Assembly: GCF_918797525.1 (NCBI RefSeq)
Contig: NZ_OU963893.1
Span: 124,001 to 188,000, forward strand
Origin: an unidentified bacterial endosymbiont
GTDB taxonomy: Bacteria; Pseudomonadota; Gammaproteobacteria; Enterobacterales; Enterobacteriaceae
Direction: 5' to 3'
DNA: 64,000 nucleotides
Shown one piece after another: positions 1 to 12,210 of this stretch. Every line of letters starts with the position of its first letter. Position 1 is the first letter of the stretch. The translations under genes and the position numbers were made by a program. Under the pieces are notes generated by a model. The model was not told where the DNA came from and made no database searches. It worked only from the letters and a program-made list of their open reading frames with translations.

Positions 1-1330
1 CAACGGAACCCATCAGCATATAGTACAGTGCAAGGAAGATTGGCATCTGGATAATCAGCGGGAAGCAACCACCCAGCGGGTTCACTTTCTCTGCTTTATA
101 CAGGGCCATCATCTCCTGGCTCTGACGCTGTTTATCATCGCCCAGACGCTCACGCATCGCCGCAATTTTCGGCTGCAGCATACGCATCTTCGCCATGGAG
201 GTGTACTGCGCTTTAGTCAGCGGGTACATGATGCCACGAACGATAAAGGTAATGATGATAATGGAGAAGCCCCAGTTACCCACGAAGCTGTGGATAAACT
301 TCAGCAGCTTAAACAGCGGCTGAGAGATGAACCACAACCAACCGTAATCAACGGTCAGGTCCAGGTGTGGCGCAACGGCAGCCATTTTGTCCTGGATTTC
401 CGGGCCAACCCACAGGGTGCTTGCCAGCTTGCCGGTTTCACCGGGCTGTACCAGAACCGGCTGGGATTTGTAGCCGATAGCTGCAAGACCGTTACCCAGG
501 TTCGTGGTAAAGAAGTTATTGGTACCGTCGTTATTCGGGATCCACGCGGTTGCGAAATACTGCTGCAGCATCGCTACCCAACCGCCTCTAGAGCTGACGT
601 TCAGGTTTTCGTTGTCCGCAATGGTATCGAATTTATATTTTTCGTACTTCGCATCAGGCGTAGAGTACGCCGCGCCACGGAAAGTATGCAGCGCAAAGTT
701 GCTGCTTCCGGTGTCACGGTGAGACGGCAGATTGATGGACTGCTTTAACTGACCAAAAGTCGACACTTCAAGCGGTTTGTCGCCGGCATTCTGCACGCTG
801 TAGCCCACGTTCACCGCAAACTCACCGCGTTTCAGGGTGAAGGTTTTGGTAAAGGTGTTGCCCGCGGCGTCGGTGTAAATCATCGGGATAACGAGTTCGT
901 TCTGGCCATCAGCCAGCACGAAAGTATCACTCTCGACACTATACAGTGGACGCGCACCGTTTGCCGGGTTATCCGGGCCATCACGACCGGTCAGGCCGCT
1001 CTGAGCCTGGTAGATAAACTCAGACGTGGTTTCCAGTAACTGGAACGGTTCGGTAGACTTCAGCTCTTTCGGGTAGGTCAACAGCAGCGCCTGCTCAACA
1101 TCACCACCACGGGTGTTGATAGTCAGCTCAAGCACATCGGTCTTAACCGTAATCTGTTTCCCCTGGCCACTGGCCGGAACGCCCTGGTCTGCGGCGCTAC
1201 CCGCTACGGTGCTCGTGGTCTGCGTGGTCTGCTGCTGGGGTTGAGGATTTTTATCCTGCTCCCATGCCTGCCAGATCATGAAAGACACGAACAACAAAGC
1301 GATGATAAGAAGATTGCGTTGCGAATCCAT
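1..1330 (-). CDS. yidC: YidC membrane protein insertase, 3' end outside the window
   Basis: This is the inner-membrane insertase that helps SecYEG and also inserts small proteins alone. Reading leftward from the ATG at 1330 gives the start [20 protein letters not shown], an N-terminal membrane anchor. A large periplasmic beta domain follows, and the conserved core begins near the left edge ([22 protein letters not shown], then a cytoplasmic stretch with [20 protein letters not shown]). About 443 of the usual ~548 residues are present and the frame is still open at base 1. It lies 2 bases after yidD in the conserved rpmH-rnpA-yidD-yidC cluster, so co-transcription from the rpmH promoter is likely. 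Identity is essentially certain from near-identity to the E. coli protein. Confidence 0.98.
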   Translation of the reverse strand, partial: MDSQRNLLIIALLFVSFMIWQAWEQDKNPQPQQQTTQTTSTVAGSAADQGVPASGQGKQITVKTDVLELTINTRGGDVEQALLLTYPKELKSTEPFQLLETTSEFIYQAQSGLTGRDGPDNPANGARPLYSVESDTFVLADGQNELVIPMIYTDAAGNTFTKTFTLKRGEFAVNVGYSVQNAGDKPLEVSTFGQLKQSINLPSHRDTGSSNFALHTFRGAAYSTPDAKYEKYKFDTIADNENLNVSSRGGWVAMLQQYFATAWIPNNDGTNNFFTTNLGNGLAAIGYKSQPVLVQPGETGKLASTLWVGPEIQDKMAAVAPHLDLTVDYGWLWFISQPLFKLLKFIHSFVGNWGFSIIIITFIVRGIMYPLTKAQYTSMAKMRMLQPKIAAMRERLGDDKQRQSQEMMALYKAEKVNPLGGCFPLIIQMPIFLALYYMLMGSV

Positions 1331-1332
1331 CG

Positions 1333-1590
1333 TTAGTGTTCTCTGGTATCAAAGGGTCCTGGCGGGACGGGATCGTCTCCACCTGGGTGTAAAGGGTGGC
1401 ATTTTAATACGCGTTTCACCGTCAACCAACTGCCTTTTATCACTCCAAACCTGCGCAATGCCTCAATTCCGTAGCTTGAGCATGTTGGCGTGAAACGGCA
1501 GTGCGGCCCGAGTAGCGGACTAATCAGGCGTTGATAGACCCTAATAAGGGCTATCAGGACCCGCGAGCCAGGCGACAGTGGCGGCGCCAT
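1333..1590 (-). CDS. yidD: YidD membrane protein insertion efficiency factor
   Basis: This 85-residue protein begins [20 protein letters not shown] and carries the family core with conserved cysteines ([19 protein letters not shown], then KCHPLHPGG). It matches E. coli YidD almost exactly as I remember it. The family is membrane-associated through an amphipathic helix and is thought to assist YidC-dependent insertion. Its start overlaps the end of rnpA (1554-1590), and its stop lies 2 bases before the yidC start, so the three genes are tightly coupled. Confidence 0.95.
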
Positions 1591-1913
1591 AATTTTTCCA
1601 ACGCTTCCGAGAGAGCACGGTTATCGAGGTCGGCAACCCCCTTTTTAGCCACCACCACGAAATCCATTGAAGGCAAATCGTGCTGACGTAAACGGAAGCT
1701 TTCACGCGTCAGACGTTTAATCCGGTTGCGTTCATGCGCACGTTTAACATTTTTCTTGGCGACTGTAAGACCGATGCGGGGATGCCCCAGCGAATTTTGG
1801 CGGCCGAGGATGGTGATTTGCGGCGTGCCAGCCCGTTGTGGCTGCTGGAAGACGAATGTGAAATGAGTGGGAGTTAACAAACGTAACTCCCTGGGAAATG
1901 CTAGCTTAACCAC
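1554..1913 (-). CDS. rnpA: Ribonuclease P protein component
   Basis: This basic 119-residue protein binds RnpB RNA to form the RNase P holoenzyme that trims tRNA 5' leaders. The hallmark RNR motif is visible in [17 protein letters not shown], and the N-terminus ([15 protein letters not shown]) matches the enterobacterial protein. It follows rpmH by about 16 bases and overlaps yidD by 37 bases. Transcription comes from the rpmH promoter. Confidence 0.97.
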
Positions 1914-1929
1914 TCAGGGGTTAGCTTTA

Positions 1930-2082
<153 letters not shown>

Positions 2083-2171
2083 CTAAACTTGAATAAATTC
2101 ATGGCTTTTTCGGATGCCCGAACGCGTTTCGAATGACGGACGCCGAAGCCGTGGGTGATTAAAGAGGCCGG

Positions 2172-2200
2172 ATTGTAATAATTGTACACTCCGGAGTCAA
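2172..2200 (-). promoter_or_regulatory. Sigma-70 promoter of the rpmH operon
   Basis: On the minus strand there is a -35 TTGACT (complement of 2195-2200), a spacer of exactly 17 bases, and a -10 TACAAT (complement of 2172-2177). This is a strong match, positioned about 100 bases upstream of the rpmH start. Direct sequence observation; activity is inferred. Confidence 0.75.
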
Positions 2201-2320
2201 TTCTCTTTCCTTATTTCCCGCGCATTTTCGCACGTTTTCGCATGCAAAATGAGCAGCGCTCGACGAACAGAAGCTGGGCTTTACGCGCCGGGGGAGAGGA
2301 TTATACGGCCTCGCGTTCAA

Positions 2321-2550
2321 ATCGCAAGGATCGTCCAGGATCTTCGTTAGATCATTTAAGCAAAAAATTGTCGATGCTCATTAAATTTTTCAATATGCGG
2401 GCTAAATCGTGGGGCACTCCCGTCAGGATCGTTTACACTTACCCAGTTTCGGAACTTCCTGTGGATAAATCAGGAAGAATCTGTGAGAAACAGAAGATCT
2501 CTGGCGCAGTTTAGGCTATGATCCGCGGTCCCGATCGGGATCCAGCGATC
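2321..2550. promoter_or_regulatory. dnaA control region with DnaA box and GATC cluster
   Basis: The 640 bases between rpmH and dnaA hold the divergent control region. A perfect consensus DnaA box (TTATCCACA, complement of 2460-2468) lies where E. coli dnaA is autoregulated between its two promoters. Nine GATC Dam sites fall between 2329 and 2550, starting at 2329, 2339, 2350, 2427, 2496, 2520, 2533, 2539 and 2547. About one would be expected by chance. This density fits SeqA sequestration of the dnaA promoter after replication. No coding sequence is convincing here. Confidence 0.8.
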
Positions 2551-2710
2551 CTGGCCGGGTACAGACAGCGCATCGTTCAGGTTTTATCAACGATGCCGTG
2601 TATAACCGCTGATAGCGGTTCGCACATCACCCGCATTGGGTCATGTCGATGTGCGTCAACAATCATGAATATTCAATAGTTTTCTTTATATTGTTCCAGT
2701 GGAGTCCGCC

Positions 2711-4105
2711 GTGTCACTTTCGCTTTGGCAGCAGTGTCTTGCCCGATTGCAGGATGAGTTACCAGCCACAGAATTCAGTATGTGGATCCGCCCCTTGCAG
2801 GCGGAACTGAGCGATAACACGCTGGCTTTGTATGCGCCAAACCGTTTTGTGCTCGATTGGGTCAGGGACAAGTACCTCAATAATATCAACGGATTGCTAA
2901 ACGATTTCTGCGGGTCAGATGCCCCGCAGCTACGTTTTGAAGTGGGGACAAAGCCGGTCACCCAAACCGTGCGCGAAACCGTCCATATGACGACCCCTGC
3001 TCAGGCTACCCGTCTCCCTGCGCCTCGCGTGGCACCTGCTCGCCAGGGCTGGGATAACGTCCCGGCCCCCGCAGAGCCAACCTACCGCTCTAATGTTAAC
3101 GTTAAGCATACGTTCGACAACTTCGTTGAAGGTAAATCGAACCAGCTGGCGCGCGCGGCGGCTCGTCAGGTAGCGGATAACCCGGGTGGTGCCTATAACC
3201 CGCTGTTTCTTTATGGCGGCACGGGTTTGGGTAAAACGCACCTTCTGCATGCGGTAGGCAACGGCATTATGGCGCGTAAGCCAAATGCCAAAGTGGTGTA
3301 TATGCACTCCGAACGCTTCGTTCAGGACATGGTAAAAGCCCTGCAAAACAATGCGATCGAAGAGTTTAAACGCTACTATCGTTCCGTCGACGCGCTGCTT
3401 ATCGATGACATCCAGTTCTTTGCCAATAAAGAGCGATCGCAGGAAGAGTTTTTCCACACCTTTAATGCGCTGCTGGAAGGCAATCAGCAGATCATCCTGA
3501 CCTCGGATCGTTATCCAAAAGAGATCAACGGTGTGGAAGATCGTCTTAAATCCCGCTTCGGCTGGGGTCTGACCGTGGCTATCGAGCCACCGGAGCTGGA
3601 AACCCGCGTGGCGATCCTGATGAAAAAAGCCGATGAAAACGACATCCGTTTGCCGGGTGAAGTGGCGTTCTTCATTGCCAAGCGTCTGCGCTCCAACGTC
3701 CGTGAGCTGGAAGGGGCGCTGAACCGCGTCATTGCCAATGCCAACTTCACCGGTCGTGCGATCACCATCGATTTTGTGCGTGAAGCGTTGCGTGATTTGT
3801 TGGCATTGCAGGAAAAACTGGTCACCATCGACAATATTCAGAAGACGGTGGCAGAGTATTACAAAATTAAAGTGGCAGATTTACTGTCTAAACGTCGTTC
3901 CCGCTCTGTGGCGCGTCCGCGTCAGATGGCGATGGCGCTGGCTAAGGAATTAACCAACCACAGCCTGCCGGAGATCGGCGATGCGTTTGGTGGCCGTGAC
4001 CATACGACCGTGCTGCACGCTTGTCGCAAGATTGAGCAGTTACGCGAAGAAAGCCACGACATAAAAGAAGATTTTTCTAATTTAATCAGAACATTATCAT
4101 CGTGA
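2711..4105 (+). CDS. dnaA: Chromosomal replication initiator DnaA
   Basis: The 464-residue initiator binds DnaA boxes at oriC and melts the origin as an ATP-bound oligomer. I place the start at the GTG at 2711, because the protein then begins [20 protein letters not shown] as in E. coli; an in-frame GTG at 2699 would add four residues. Domains are an N-terminal DnaB/DiaA-interaction domain, a variable proline-rich linker (about residues 85-130, clearly diverged from E. coli), an AAA+ domain with Walker [10 protein letters not shown] and Walker [10 protein letters not shown], and a C-terminal HTH with the box-recognition motif [18 protein letters not shown]. It heads the dnaA-dnaN-recF-gyrB operon, with dnaN starting 4 bases after its stop. 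Confidence 0.99.
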   Translation: MSLSLWQQCLARLQDELPATEFSMWIRPLQAELSDNTLALYAPNRFVLDWVRDKYLNNINGLLNDFCGSDAPQLRFEVGTKPVTQTVRETVHMTTPAQATRLPAPRVAPARQGWDNVPAPAEPTYRSNVNVKHTFDNFVEGKSNQLARAAARQVADNPGGAYNPLFLYGGTGLGKTHLLHAVGNGIMARKPNAKVVYMHSERFVQDMVKALQNNAIEEFKRYYRSVDALLIDDIQFFANKERSQEEFFHTFNALLEGNQQIILTSDRYPKEINGVEDRLKSRFGWGLTVAIEPPELETRVAILMKKADENDIRLPGEVAFFIAKRLRSNVRELEGALNRVIANANFTGRAITIDFVREALRDLLALQEKLVTIDNIQKTVAEYYKIKVADLLSKRRSRSVARPRQMAMALAKELTNHSLPEIGDAFGGRDHTTVLHACRKIEQLREESHDIKEDFSNLIRTLSS

Positions 4106-4109
4106 CGCT

Positions 4110-5210
4110 ATGAAATTTACCGTTGAACGTGAACATTTATTAAAACCGCTGCAACAGGTGAGTGGCCCATTAGGCGGCCGCCCAACGCTGCCTATTCTCG
4201 GAAACCTGCTGCTTCAGGTGGCAGACGGTACACTGTCGCTGACCGGCACAGATCTGGAAATGGAAATGATCGCGCGCGTTACGCTGACTCAACCGCATGA
4301 CGCGGGCGCGACCACCGTTCCTGCACGGAAATTCTTTGATATCTGCCGTGGGTTACCGGAAGGCGCTGAAATCGCCGTGCAGCTTGAGGGCGACCGTATG
4401 CTGGTGCGCTCTGGCCGCAGCCGTTTCTCCCTCTCCACGCTGCCCGCCGCAGACTTCCCGAACCTGGACGACTGGCAAAGTGAAGTTGAATTCACCCTGC
4501 CGCAGGCGACGATGAAGCGTCTGATTGAAGCCACGCAGTTCTCCATGGCGCACCAGGACGTACGTTACTACTTAAACGGCATGCTGTTCGAAACCGAAGG
4601 TGAAGAGCTGCGTACCGTGGCAACCGATGGTCACCGTCTGGCGGTTTGTTCCATGCCAGTCGGTGTTTCACTGCCGAACCATTCGGTGATCGTGCCGCGT
4701 AAAGGGGTGATTGAACTGATGCGCATGCTCGACGGTGGCGAAACGCCACTGCGCGTGCAGATCGGCAGCAATAATATCCGCGCGCACGTGGGCGATTTTG
4801 TCTTCACCTCGAAGCTGGTTGACGGCCGTTTCCCTGATTATCGCCGCGTGTTGCCGAAAAACCCTGATAAAACGCTGGAAGCAGGATGCGATAGCCTCAA
4901 GCAGGCTTTTGCCCGTGCGGCCATTCTCTCTAACGAGAAATTCCGCGGCGTGCGCCTGTATGTGAGCGAAAATCAGATCAAAATCACCGCGAACAACCCG
5001 GAGCAGGAAGAGGCAGAAGAGATTCTGGACGTCACCTACGCCGGGACCGAAATGGAAATCGGTTTTAACGTCAGCTACGTGCTGGATGTGCTCAATGCGC
5101 TGAAGTGCGAGAATGTTCGCATTCTGCTGACCGACTCCGTTTCGAGCGTACAGATTGAAGATGCCGCATCACAGTCGGCTGCTTATGTTGTCATGCCAAT
5201 GAGACTGTAA
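4110..5210 (+). CDS. dnaN: DNA polymerase III beta sliding clamp
   Basis: This 366-residue subunit forms a dimeric ring that tethers polymerases to DNA. It starts [20 protein letters not shown] and ends in the clamp-typical YVVMPMRL. Its length equals the E. coli clamp. The start lies 4 bases after dnaA and the stop codon overlaps the recF start by one base (5210), so translation of the three genes is probably coupled. Confidence 0.99.
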   Translation: MKFTVEREHLLKPLQQVSGPLGGRPTLPILGNLLLQVADGTLSLTGTDLEMEMIARVTLTQPHDAGATTVPARKFFDICRGLPEGAEIAVQLEGDRMLVRSGRSRFSLSTLPAADFPNLDDWQSEVEFTLPQATMKRLIEATQFSMAHQDVRYYLNGMLFETEGEELRTVATDGHRLAVCSMPVGVSLPNHSVIVPRKGVIELMRMLDGGETPLRVQIGSNNIRAHVGDFVFTSKLVDGRFPDYRRVLPKNPDKTLEAGCDSLKQAFARAAILSNEKFRGVRLYVSENQIKITANNPEQEEAEEILDVTYAGTEMEIGFNVSYVLDVLNALKCENVRILLTDSVSSVQIEDAASQSAAYVVMPMRL

Positions 5211-6283
5211 TGTCGCTCACCCGTCTGTTGATCCGCGACTTTCGCAATATCGAAAGCGCGGATCTCGCTTTATCCCCTGGCTTTAATTTCCTGGTTGGCG
5301 CGAACGGCAGCGGCAAAACCAGCGTGCTGGAAGCTATCTATACGCTCGGCCACGGCCGGGCGTTTCGCAGTTTGCAAATTGGGCGCGTTATTCGCCATGA
5401 GCAAGAATCCTTTGTTTTGCACGGACGCTTGCAGGGTGAGGAGCGGGAAACCGCTATCGGTCTGAGCAAAGACAAGCAGGGTGACAGCAAAGTGCGCATT
5501 GACGGGACAGACGGCCACAAAGTGGCAGAGCTGGCGCTGTTGATGCCGATGCAACTGATAACGCCAGAAGGGTTTACGTTGCTCAACGGCGGCCCCAAAT
5601 ACAGAAGAGCGTTCCTCGACTGGGGATGCTTCCACAACGAAGCGGGTTTCTTTAACGCGTGGAGCAACCTGAAGCGTCTGCTCAAGCAGCGTAATGCGGC
5701 GTTGCGGCAGGTCACGCGTTACGCCCAGTTGCGCCCGTGGGATAGGGAGTTAATTCCGCTCGCGGAACAGATCAGCCGCTGGCGTGCCGAATACAGCGCA
5801 GGTATCGCTGAAGATATGGCGGACACCTGCAAACAGTTTTTACCCGAATTTTCTCTCAGCTTCTCCTTCCAGCGCGGCTGGGAGAAAGAGACGGATTATG
5901 CTGACGTGCTGGAGAGAAACTTCGAGCGCGACCGCATGTTGACCTACACCGCGCACGGCCCGCATAAGGCGGATTTCCGCATTCGTGCCGACGGCGCACC
6001 GGTGGAAGATACGTTGTCGCGCGGGCAGCTTAAGCTCCTGATGTGCGCGCTGCGCCTGGCGCAGGGGGAGTTCCTCACCCGCGTAAGCGGGCGACGCTGC
6101 CTGTATCTCATAGATGATTTTGCCTCGGAACTTGACGACGCGCGGCGCGGGGTGCTTGCCAGCCGCTTAAAAGCCACGCAGTCGCAGGTTTTCGTCAGCG
6201 CGATTAGCGCTGAACACGTTATGGACATGTCGGATGAAAATTCGAAGATGTTTACCGTGGAAAAGGGTAAAATAACGGATTAA
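5210..6283 (+). CDS. recF: DNA replication and repair protein RecF
   Basis: RecF is an SMC-like ABC ATPase that, with RecO and RecR, loads RecA onto gapped DNA. Visible motifs are Walker [10 protein letters not shown] near residues 30-38, the ABC signature [10 protein letters not shown] and Walker [12 protein letters not shown]. The length of 357 residues is normal. Its start codon shares a base with the dnaN stop, and gyrB follows after 28 bases. Confidence 0.99.
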   Translation: MSLTRLLIRDFRNIESADLALSPGFNFLVGANGSGKTSVLEAIYTLGHGRAFRSLQIGRVIRHEQESFVLHGRLQGEERETAIGLSKDKQGDSKVRIDGTDGHKVAELALLMPMQLITPEGFTLLNGGPKYRRAFLDWGCFHNEAGFFNAWSNLKRLLKQRNAALRQVTRYAQLRPWDRELIPLAEQISRWRAEYSAGIAEDMADTCKQFLPEFSLSFSFQRGWEKETDYADVLERNFERDRMLTYTAHGPHKADFRIRADGAPVEDTLSRGQLKLLMCALRLAQGEFLTRVSGRRCLYLIDDFASELDDARRGVLASRLKATQSQVFVSAISAEHVMDMSDENSKMFTVEKGKITD

Positions 6284-6293
6284 CCCAAGTTGA

Positions 6294-8723
<2,430 letters not shown>

Positions 8724-8727
8724 ACCG

Positions 8728-8764
8728 TTTTTGCCCGGTGGCGCTACGCTTACCGGGCAAAACA
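8728..8764. terminator. REP-like hairpin between gyrB and the Wadjet operon
   Basis: The arms TTGCCCGGT (8731-8739) and ACCGGGCAA (8752-8760) form a 9-bp perfect stem, with T-rich sequence before it and AAAA after it. It can therefore act on transcripts from either strand of the convergent gyrB/jetD pair. The core resembles enterobacterial REP elements. Confidence 0.7.
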
Positions 8765-8770
8765 GACGGC

Positions 8771-9925
8771 TTAAGTATCGCCCGTAATTTCACTCTCCAG
8801 CGCCTGCCGTACCCAGTTCGCCGAAATATGTTCCTGCTCCAGCCGAACCTTCGCGCCAAAATGGTTATGCGCCAGCGCCTGGTAAAGCCGCTGTTCCTGC
8901 TCGGTCAGATTAGGTAATAGCCGCAGGCAGGGCTTGTCCTCTTCAACCCACGATGAGCGGTGCATGAATAATGTATTTTCATCCATCAAAACATGCTGAG
9001 TATGCGGGTAAAGTTGCCGGAACTGGCTCAGGATCGCAAAGCCGTGCGTATCAATATCGCCCCAGTAATAGAGCTTTTGGCGGCACAGCCAGCGAGCCGA
9101 TGACAGCATATCGAAGCCGTAGCCTCGGCCAAAAATCACCATACTTCCCGCAGGCTCTGGCACGGTCAAAAAACTGATTTCGTTTTCAATCACCAGGACG
9201 GTGGTTACCGGTAAATTCAGCGACGCAAATTCATGGCTATCGATCTCTCTGTCCTGGCCGGCAAAACGATACCGGACGCGCTGGGGTTTATCGCGAAAAC
9301 CAAAGCGGCGATTGAACTGTACGACACCGCGCGCCAGCGGGTCGATAGCCTCTGGCGGAAGGGTGAGATCCAGAAGCTCTGTTAAAATGCCGCGATGTTG
9401 TTCGATAAACTTACTGTTGATGTCAGGCAGATCGATTTGTCGTAAGTAGATGCCTGGACGAGGATTCATCTGCAACCAGGCGATAATCGCCAGCAAACGC
9501 GTCCACTCTTGCTCCAGCATGCGCAGCGGATACTTTACCAACCAGCCGCCCAGAGCAGGCTGAGCGGTAACAATGTGCTGAAAAAGATGCTGATAGCGTT
9601 CAGATACCTTCTGCTGACCAAGGATTTTTATCGCGTCCGCGGCAGAGTCCACCCAGACTTTTGCGGGCAGGCGGTTGACGCCAATGACCCTGTGCCTGAC
9701 CTGTCGCCATTCGATGCGGTAGCCTTTTCCTTCAATCTGCGTCAGCGCGCCGATCCACTGGCGAACCTCATTAAACCGTGAAGAGAGATCGTCTGACGTT
9801 GGTTTTTTACATATCAATTGTCGGGGGAAATAGCCGCTGTCTTGCGTCACCTCCCGTAACAGGATCCCTTTTTCCCACAGCTTGCGTAACTGACTTTTTA
9901 GCGCCTCAGGCGTTGTCCAGCTCAT
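8771..9925 (-). CDS. jetD: Wadjet protein JetD (Toprim nuclease subunit)
   Basis: The product (384 residues from the ATG at 9925, giving MSWTTPEALKSQLRKLWEKG) has the DUF3322 N-terminal and DUF2220 C-terminal architecture of JetD. That is the topoisomerase-VI/Toprim-like nuclease that cuts plasmid DNA after JetABC loop extrusion. Toprim acidic residues are visible in VLVIENEISFL (Glu) and YYWGDIDTHGFAIL (DxD). The start is chosen because it overlaps the jetC end by 20 bases, as in a compact operon; the open frame runs upstream to 10036 only through jetC sequence. The gene looks intact, but its partners JetA and JetC are interrupted, so the system is probably inactive in this clone. Confidence 0.9.
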   Translation of the reverse strand: MSWTTPEALKSQLRKLWEKGILLREVTQDSGYFPRQLICKKPTSDDLSSRFNEVRQWIGALTQIEGKGYRIEWRQVRHRVIGVNRLPAKVWVDSAADAIKILGQQKVSERYQHLFQHIVTAQPALGGWLVKYPLRMLEQEWTRLLAIIAWLQMNPRPGIYLRQIDLPDINSKFIEQHRGILTELLDLTLPPEAIDPLARGVVQFNRRFGFRDKPQRVRYRFAGQDREIDSHEFASLNLPVTTVLVIENEISFLTVPEPAGSMVIFGRGYGFDMLSSARWLCRQKLYYWGDIDTHGFAILSQFRQLYPHTQHVLMDENTLFMHRSSWVEEDKPCLRLLPNLTEQEQRLYQALAHNHFGAKVRLEQEHISANWVRQALESEITGDT

Positions 9926-10567
9926 GCGTTTTCTCTGCTTTTTCCTGCTGATAGACGTCGATGCTAATGTTGCGCAGGCGAGAAATTTTTCCGGCCTCGT
10001 TGTGCACAAATCCCACATTGGCGACATAGGGCTCAATAATATGAATTTTTTGCAGCGGCGTAACGATCAGCAGTTGCAGATTCAAGCGCTTGAAAAGCTC
10101 CAGCCCGTACTGCGCAGACTCGTCTGAACCCCGGCCAAACGCCTCGTCAATCACCACGAAGCGGAATGAGCGAGAGCGTTTCTCGCCCCACTCCAGCCCG
10201 AACTGATAAGCCAGGCTGGCGGCAAGTATGGTGTAGGCCAGCTTCTCCTTCTGTCCGCCCGATTTACCCCCGGAATCCGAGTAGTGTTCATGCTCAGTAT
10301 CATCTTCTCGCCAGCGCTCGGAGGCGGAGAAGGTGAACCAGTTACGCACATCTGTCACTTTTGTCGTCCAGCGTTTGTCCTGATCGCTTAGCCCCTCGCG
10401 GCCCCGGAAACGTTCATGGTTAGGAAAATGAATCATCGTTTTAAAAAATTTCCTGACCATGAACAGCAGTGTCTGCAATGCAGTAATGATGTGCCATCGG
10501 GAATGTTATGGCCATAAAATGGCTCTTTCGGCGCGTTTTTAACCTGAAAGCCGTTTTTCAGATGCAC

Positions 10568-11782
10568 TTATCCCGCAGTCTGTTCCTGAAGCCATCGTTT
10601 CCGGTCGATTTTATGCTGCCTTTCTGCCACTAACTCCGTGGCGTGCCTCCCGGCCTGAGCGCTGACAAAGCGCAGCCGGGTCCCGCACAGAAGGCATTTG
10701 TACGGATCCGTGCGCAGAAATTCTTTCATCAGCGCGGCGAAGCCGGGCTGTTCCGGTTTTTTCCGCGCTTCCATCCCCAGGGCTGCATACACCTTCGGCA
10801 GCAAGGTGCCCCGTTTACGGTTAGACAGGAAGCCGTAGTAACGCACCATCTTAAAATGCTTCTCCGGGATATGACTGATATAGCGTCCGATCATCTCCTC
10901 CTGGGTCAGCGTCTGCTGCCGGTACTGCTGCGTACGATGGTCGTAATAGTGGTGCACCACCGCGCCGGCGCTGTAGTGCCTGAGCTTCGCCGCCGATACC
11001 GGCGGGCGCTTCAGGTAGCGCCCGAGGTATTTGACGCTTCGCCATGCGCCTTTTGTTTTCTTCGCAAAGTGAACCTTCCATCGGCGTCCGTACTGCGTCT
11101 GCAGATACCGCTGCCACTGAGTTTTATCGCGGATATGGCCCAGCCCCGGCAGGCTGCCGGGATTAATCAGGTCATAACTGTGGCGCAGCAGCCGGATGAC
11201 GGCTCCGCGCCAGATTTCCTCCACGGCATGCTTCTTAAAGAAGAGGTCGCGCCATACGCCGTGTTTAATATCAAGCCCGCCGCGGGTAACGGAGAGGTGG
11301 ATGTGCGGATGCTGGTTAAGTTGTCTGCCGTACGTATGCAGGGCGCAGAAGATACCGACCTCCACGCCCTGTTTGCGGGTCCACCGGAGTATGGCCCGGG
11401 TGGCTGCCCGGAACAGTGCATTGAGAAGGGGCCAGTTGCTGTTGAAGAAGGGCCACAGCAGGTGGGGCATGGTGAAGGTGATGTGCTGCCAGTCACAGTC
11501 GGGCAGAATATGCTGTTGCTCTGTAATCCACTGTTCCGTGGCTTTATGTCCACACGAGCTGCAGCCTTTTGATTTACAGGTCTGGCAGAAGAAGCGGGAA
11601 TGTGTACAGTCCGGGGAGGCGCAGCAGTATCGCTTCACCCCCATGGCAGCAGTGCCGCAGGCGAGCATGCGCTCGACACAGAGAACGGTCCACGGGCTGA
11701 GGGTGTCACCGTGTTTATCCATATACCTGTTCCAGCCGTCATCAGTGGTGAACAGCAGCTTTGCGGGGCGCGGGATATACAT
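10568..11782 (-). CDS. IS91-family transposase
   Basis: This 404-residue rolling-circle transposase has an N-terminal zinc-binding region (CCASPDCTHSRFFCQTC then CSSCGHKATEQW), the HUH motif in HPHIHLSVT, and the catalytic tyrosine pair in KYLGRYLKRP (YxxxY). The length is normal for IS91/IS1294 relatives. It would nick at the element's end and replace-strand transfer single-stranded DNA. It reads in the same direction as jetC and appears intact. Confidence 0.93.
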   Translation of the reverse strand: MYIPRPAKLLFTTDDGWNRYMDKHGDTLSPWTVLCVERMLACGTAAMGVKRYCCASPDCTHSRFFCQTCKSKGCSSCGHKATEQWITEQQHILPDCDWQHITFTMPHLLWPFFNSNWPLLNALFRAATRAILRWTRKQGVEVGIFCALHTYGRQLNQHPHIHLSVTRGGLDIKHGVWRDLFFKKHAVEEIWRGAVIRLLRHSYDLINPGSLPGLGHIRDKTQWQRYLQTQYGRRWKVHFAKKTKGAWRSVKYLGRYLKRPPVSAAKLRHYSAGAVVHHYYDHRTQQYRQQTLTQEEMIGRYISHIPEKHFKMVRYYGFLSNRKRGTLLPKVYAALGMEARKKPEQPGFAALMKEFLRTDPYKCLLCGTRLRFVSAQAGRHATELVAERQHKIDRKRWLQEQTAG

Positions 11783-11790
11783 GCGGCGGA

Positions 11791-12210
11791 TTATCGCTCT
11801 GCAGTGGCACCGGTATGATAGTGCCAGTCGTCACAGTCATCGGCCCAGTTGTCGGTGTGTTTATCCCACGGTGCGAAGGTCACCGGTAGCATGCCGGATT
11901 CTGTGGCGAGAATAAACACATCGGCTGGCATGGACTCAATGACGACATCGCCGTCGGGTGAGTCAGGCGGCTCAAAGCCGCGGATGATACAGACGAGAGG
12001 CGGGTCGAAGTGTGTATCGAGGAAAAACTGCGGCCCCAGGTGGACACAGTGACGAATGGCATCCTGCGGTGTGTCGTAAAAAAACTCGTCGGGGTCATCA
12101 TGGTCGCTTTCCGGGGGCAGGGAGACGAGGAAACGCTTCGGATAATCAGGGCGTGAGAGTCGGGACGAGGGCGTGGGTTTACGCTTTCGGGGGGCTTTGC
12201 TGCGGGCCAT
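11791..12210 (-). CDS. Accessory ORF of the IS91-family element
   Basis: This 139-residue acidic protein of unknown function begins MARSKAPRKRKPTPSSRLSR and has no recognised catalytic motif. It is encoded just upstream of the transposase (8 bases apart), in the position of ORF121 in IS91. That protein is reported to influence insertion outcome. Equivalence is inferred from position only. Confidence 0.6.
   Translation of the reverse strand: MARSKAPRKRKPTPSSRLSRPDYPKRFLVSLPPESDHDDPDEFFYDTPQDAIRHCVHLGPQFFLDTHFDPPLVCIIRGFEPPDSPDGDVVIESMPADVFILATESGMLPVTFAPWDKHTDNWADDCDDWHYHTGATAER

Noticed and set aside
10643..11572. 309-codon plus-strand frame
   Set aside because: Antisense to the IS91-family transposase, whose motifs are unmistakable.
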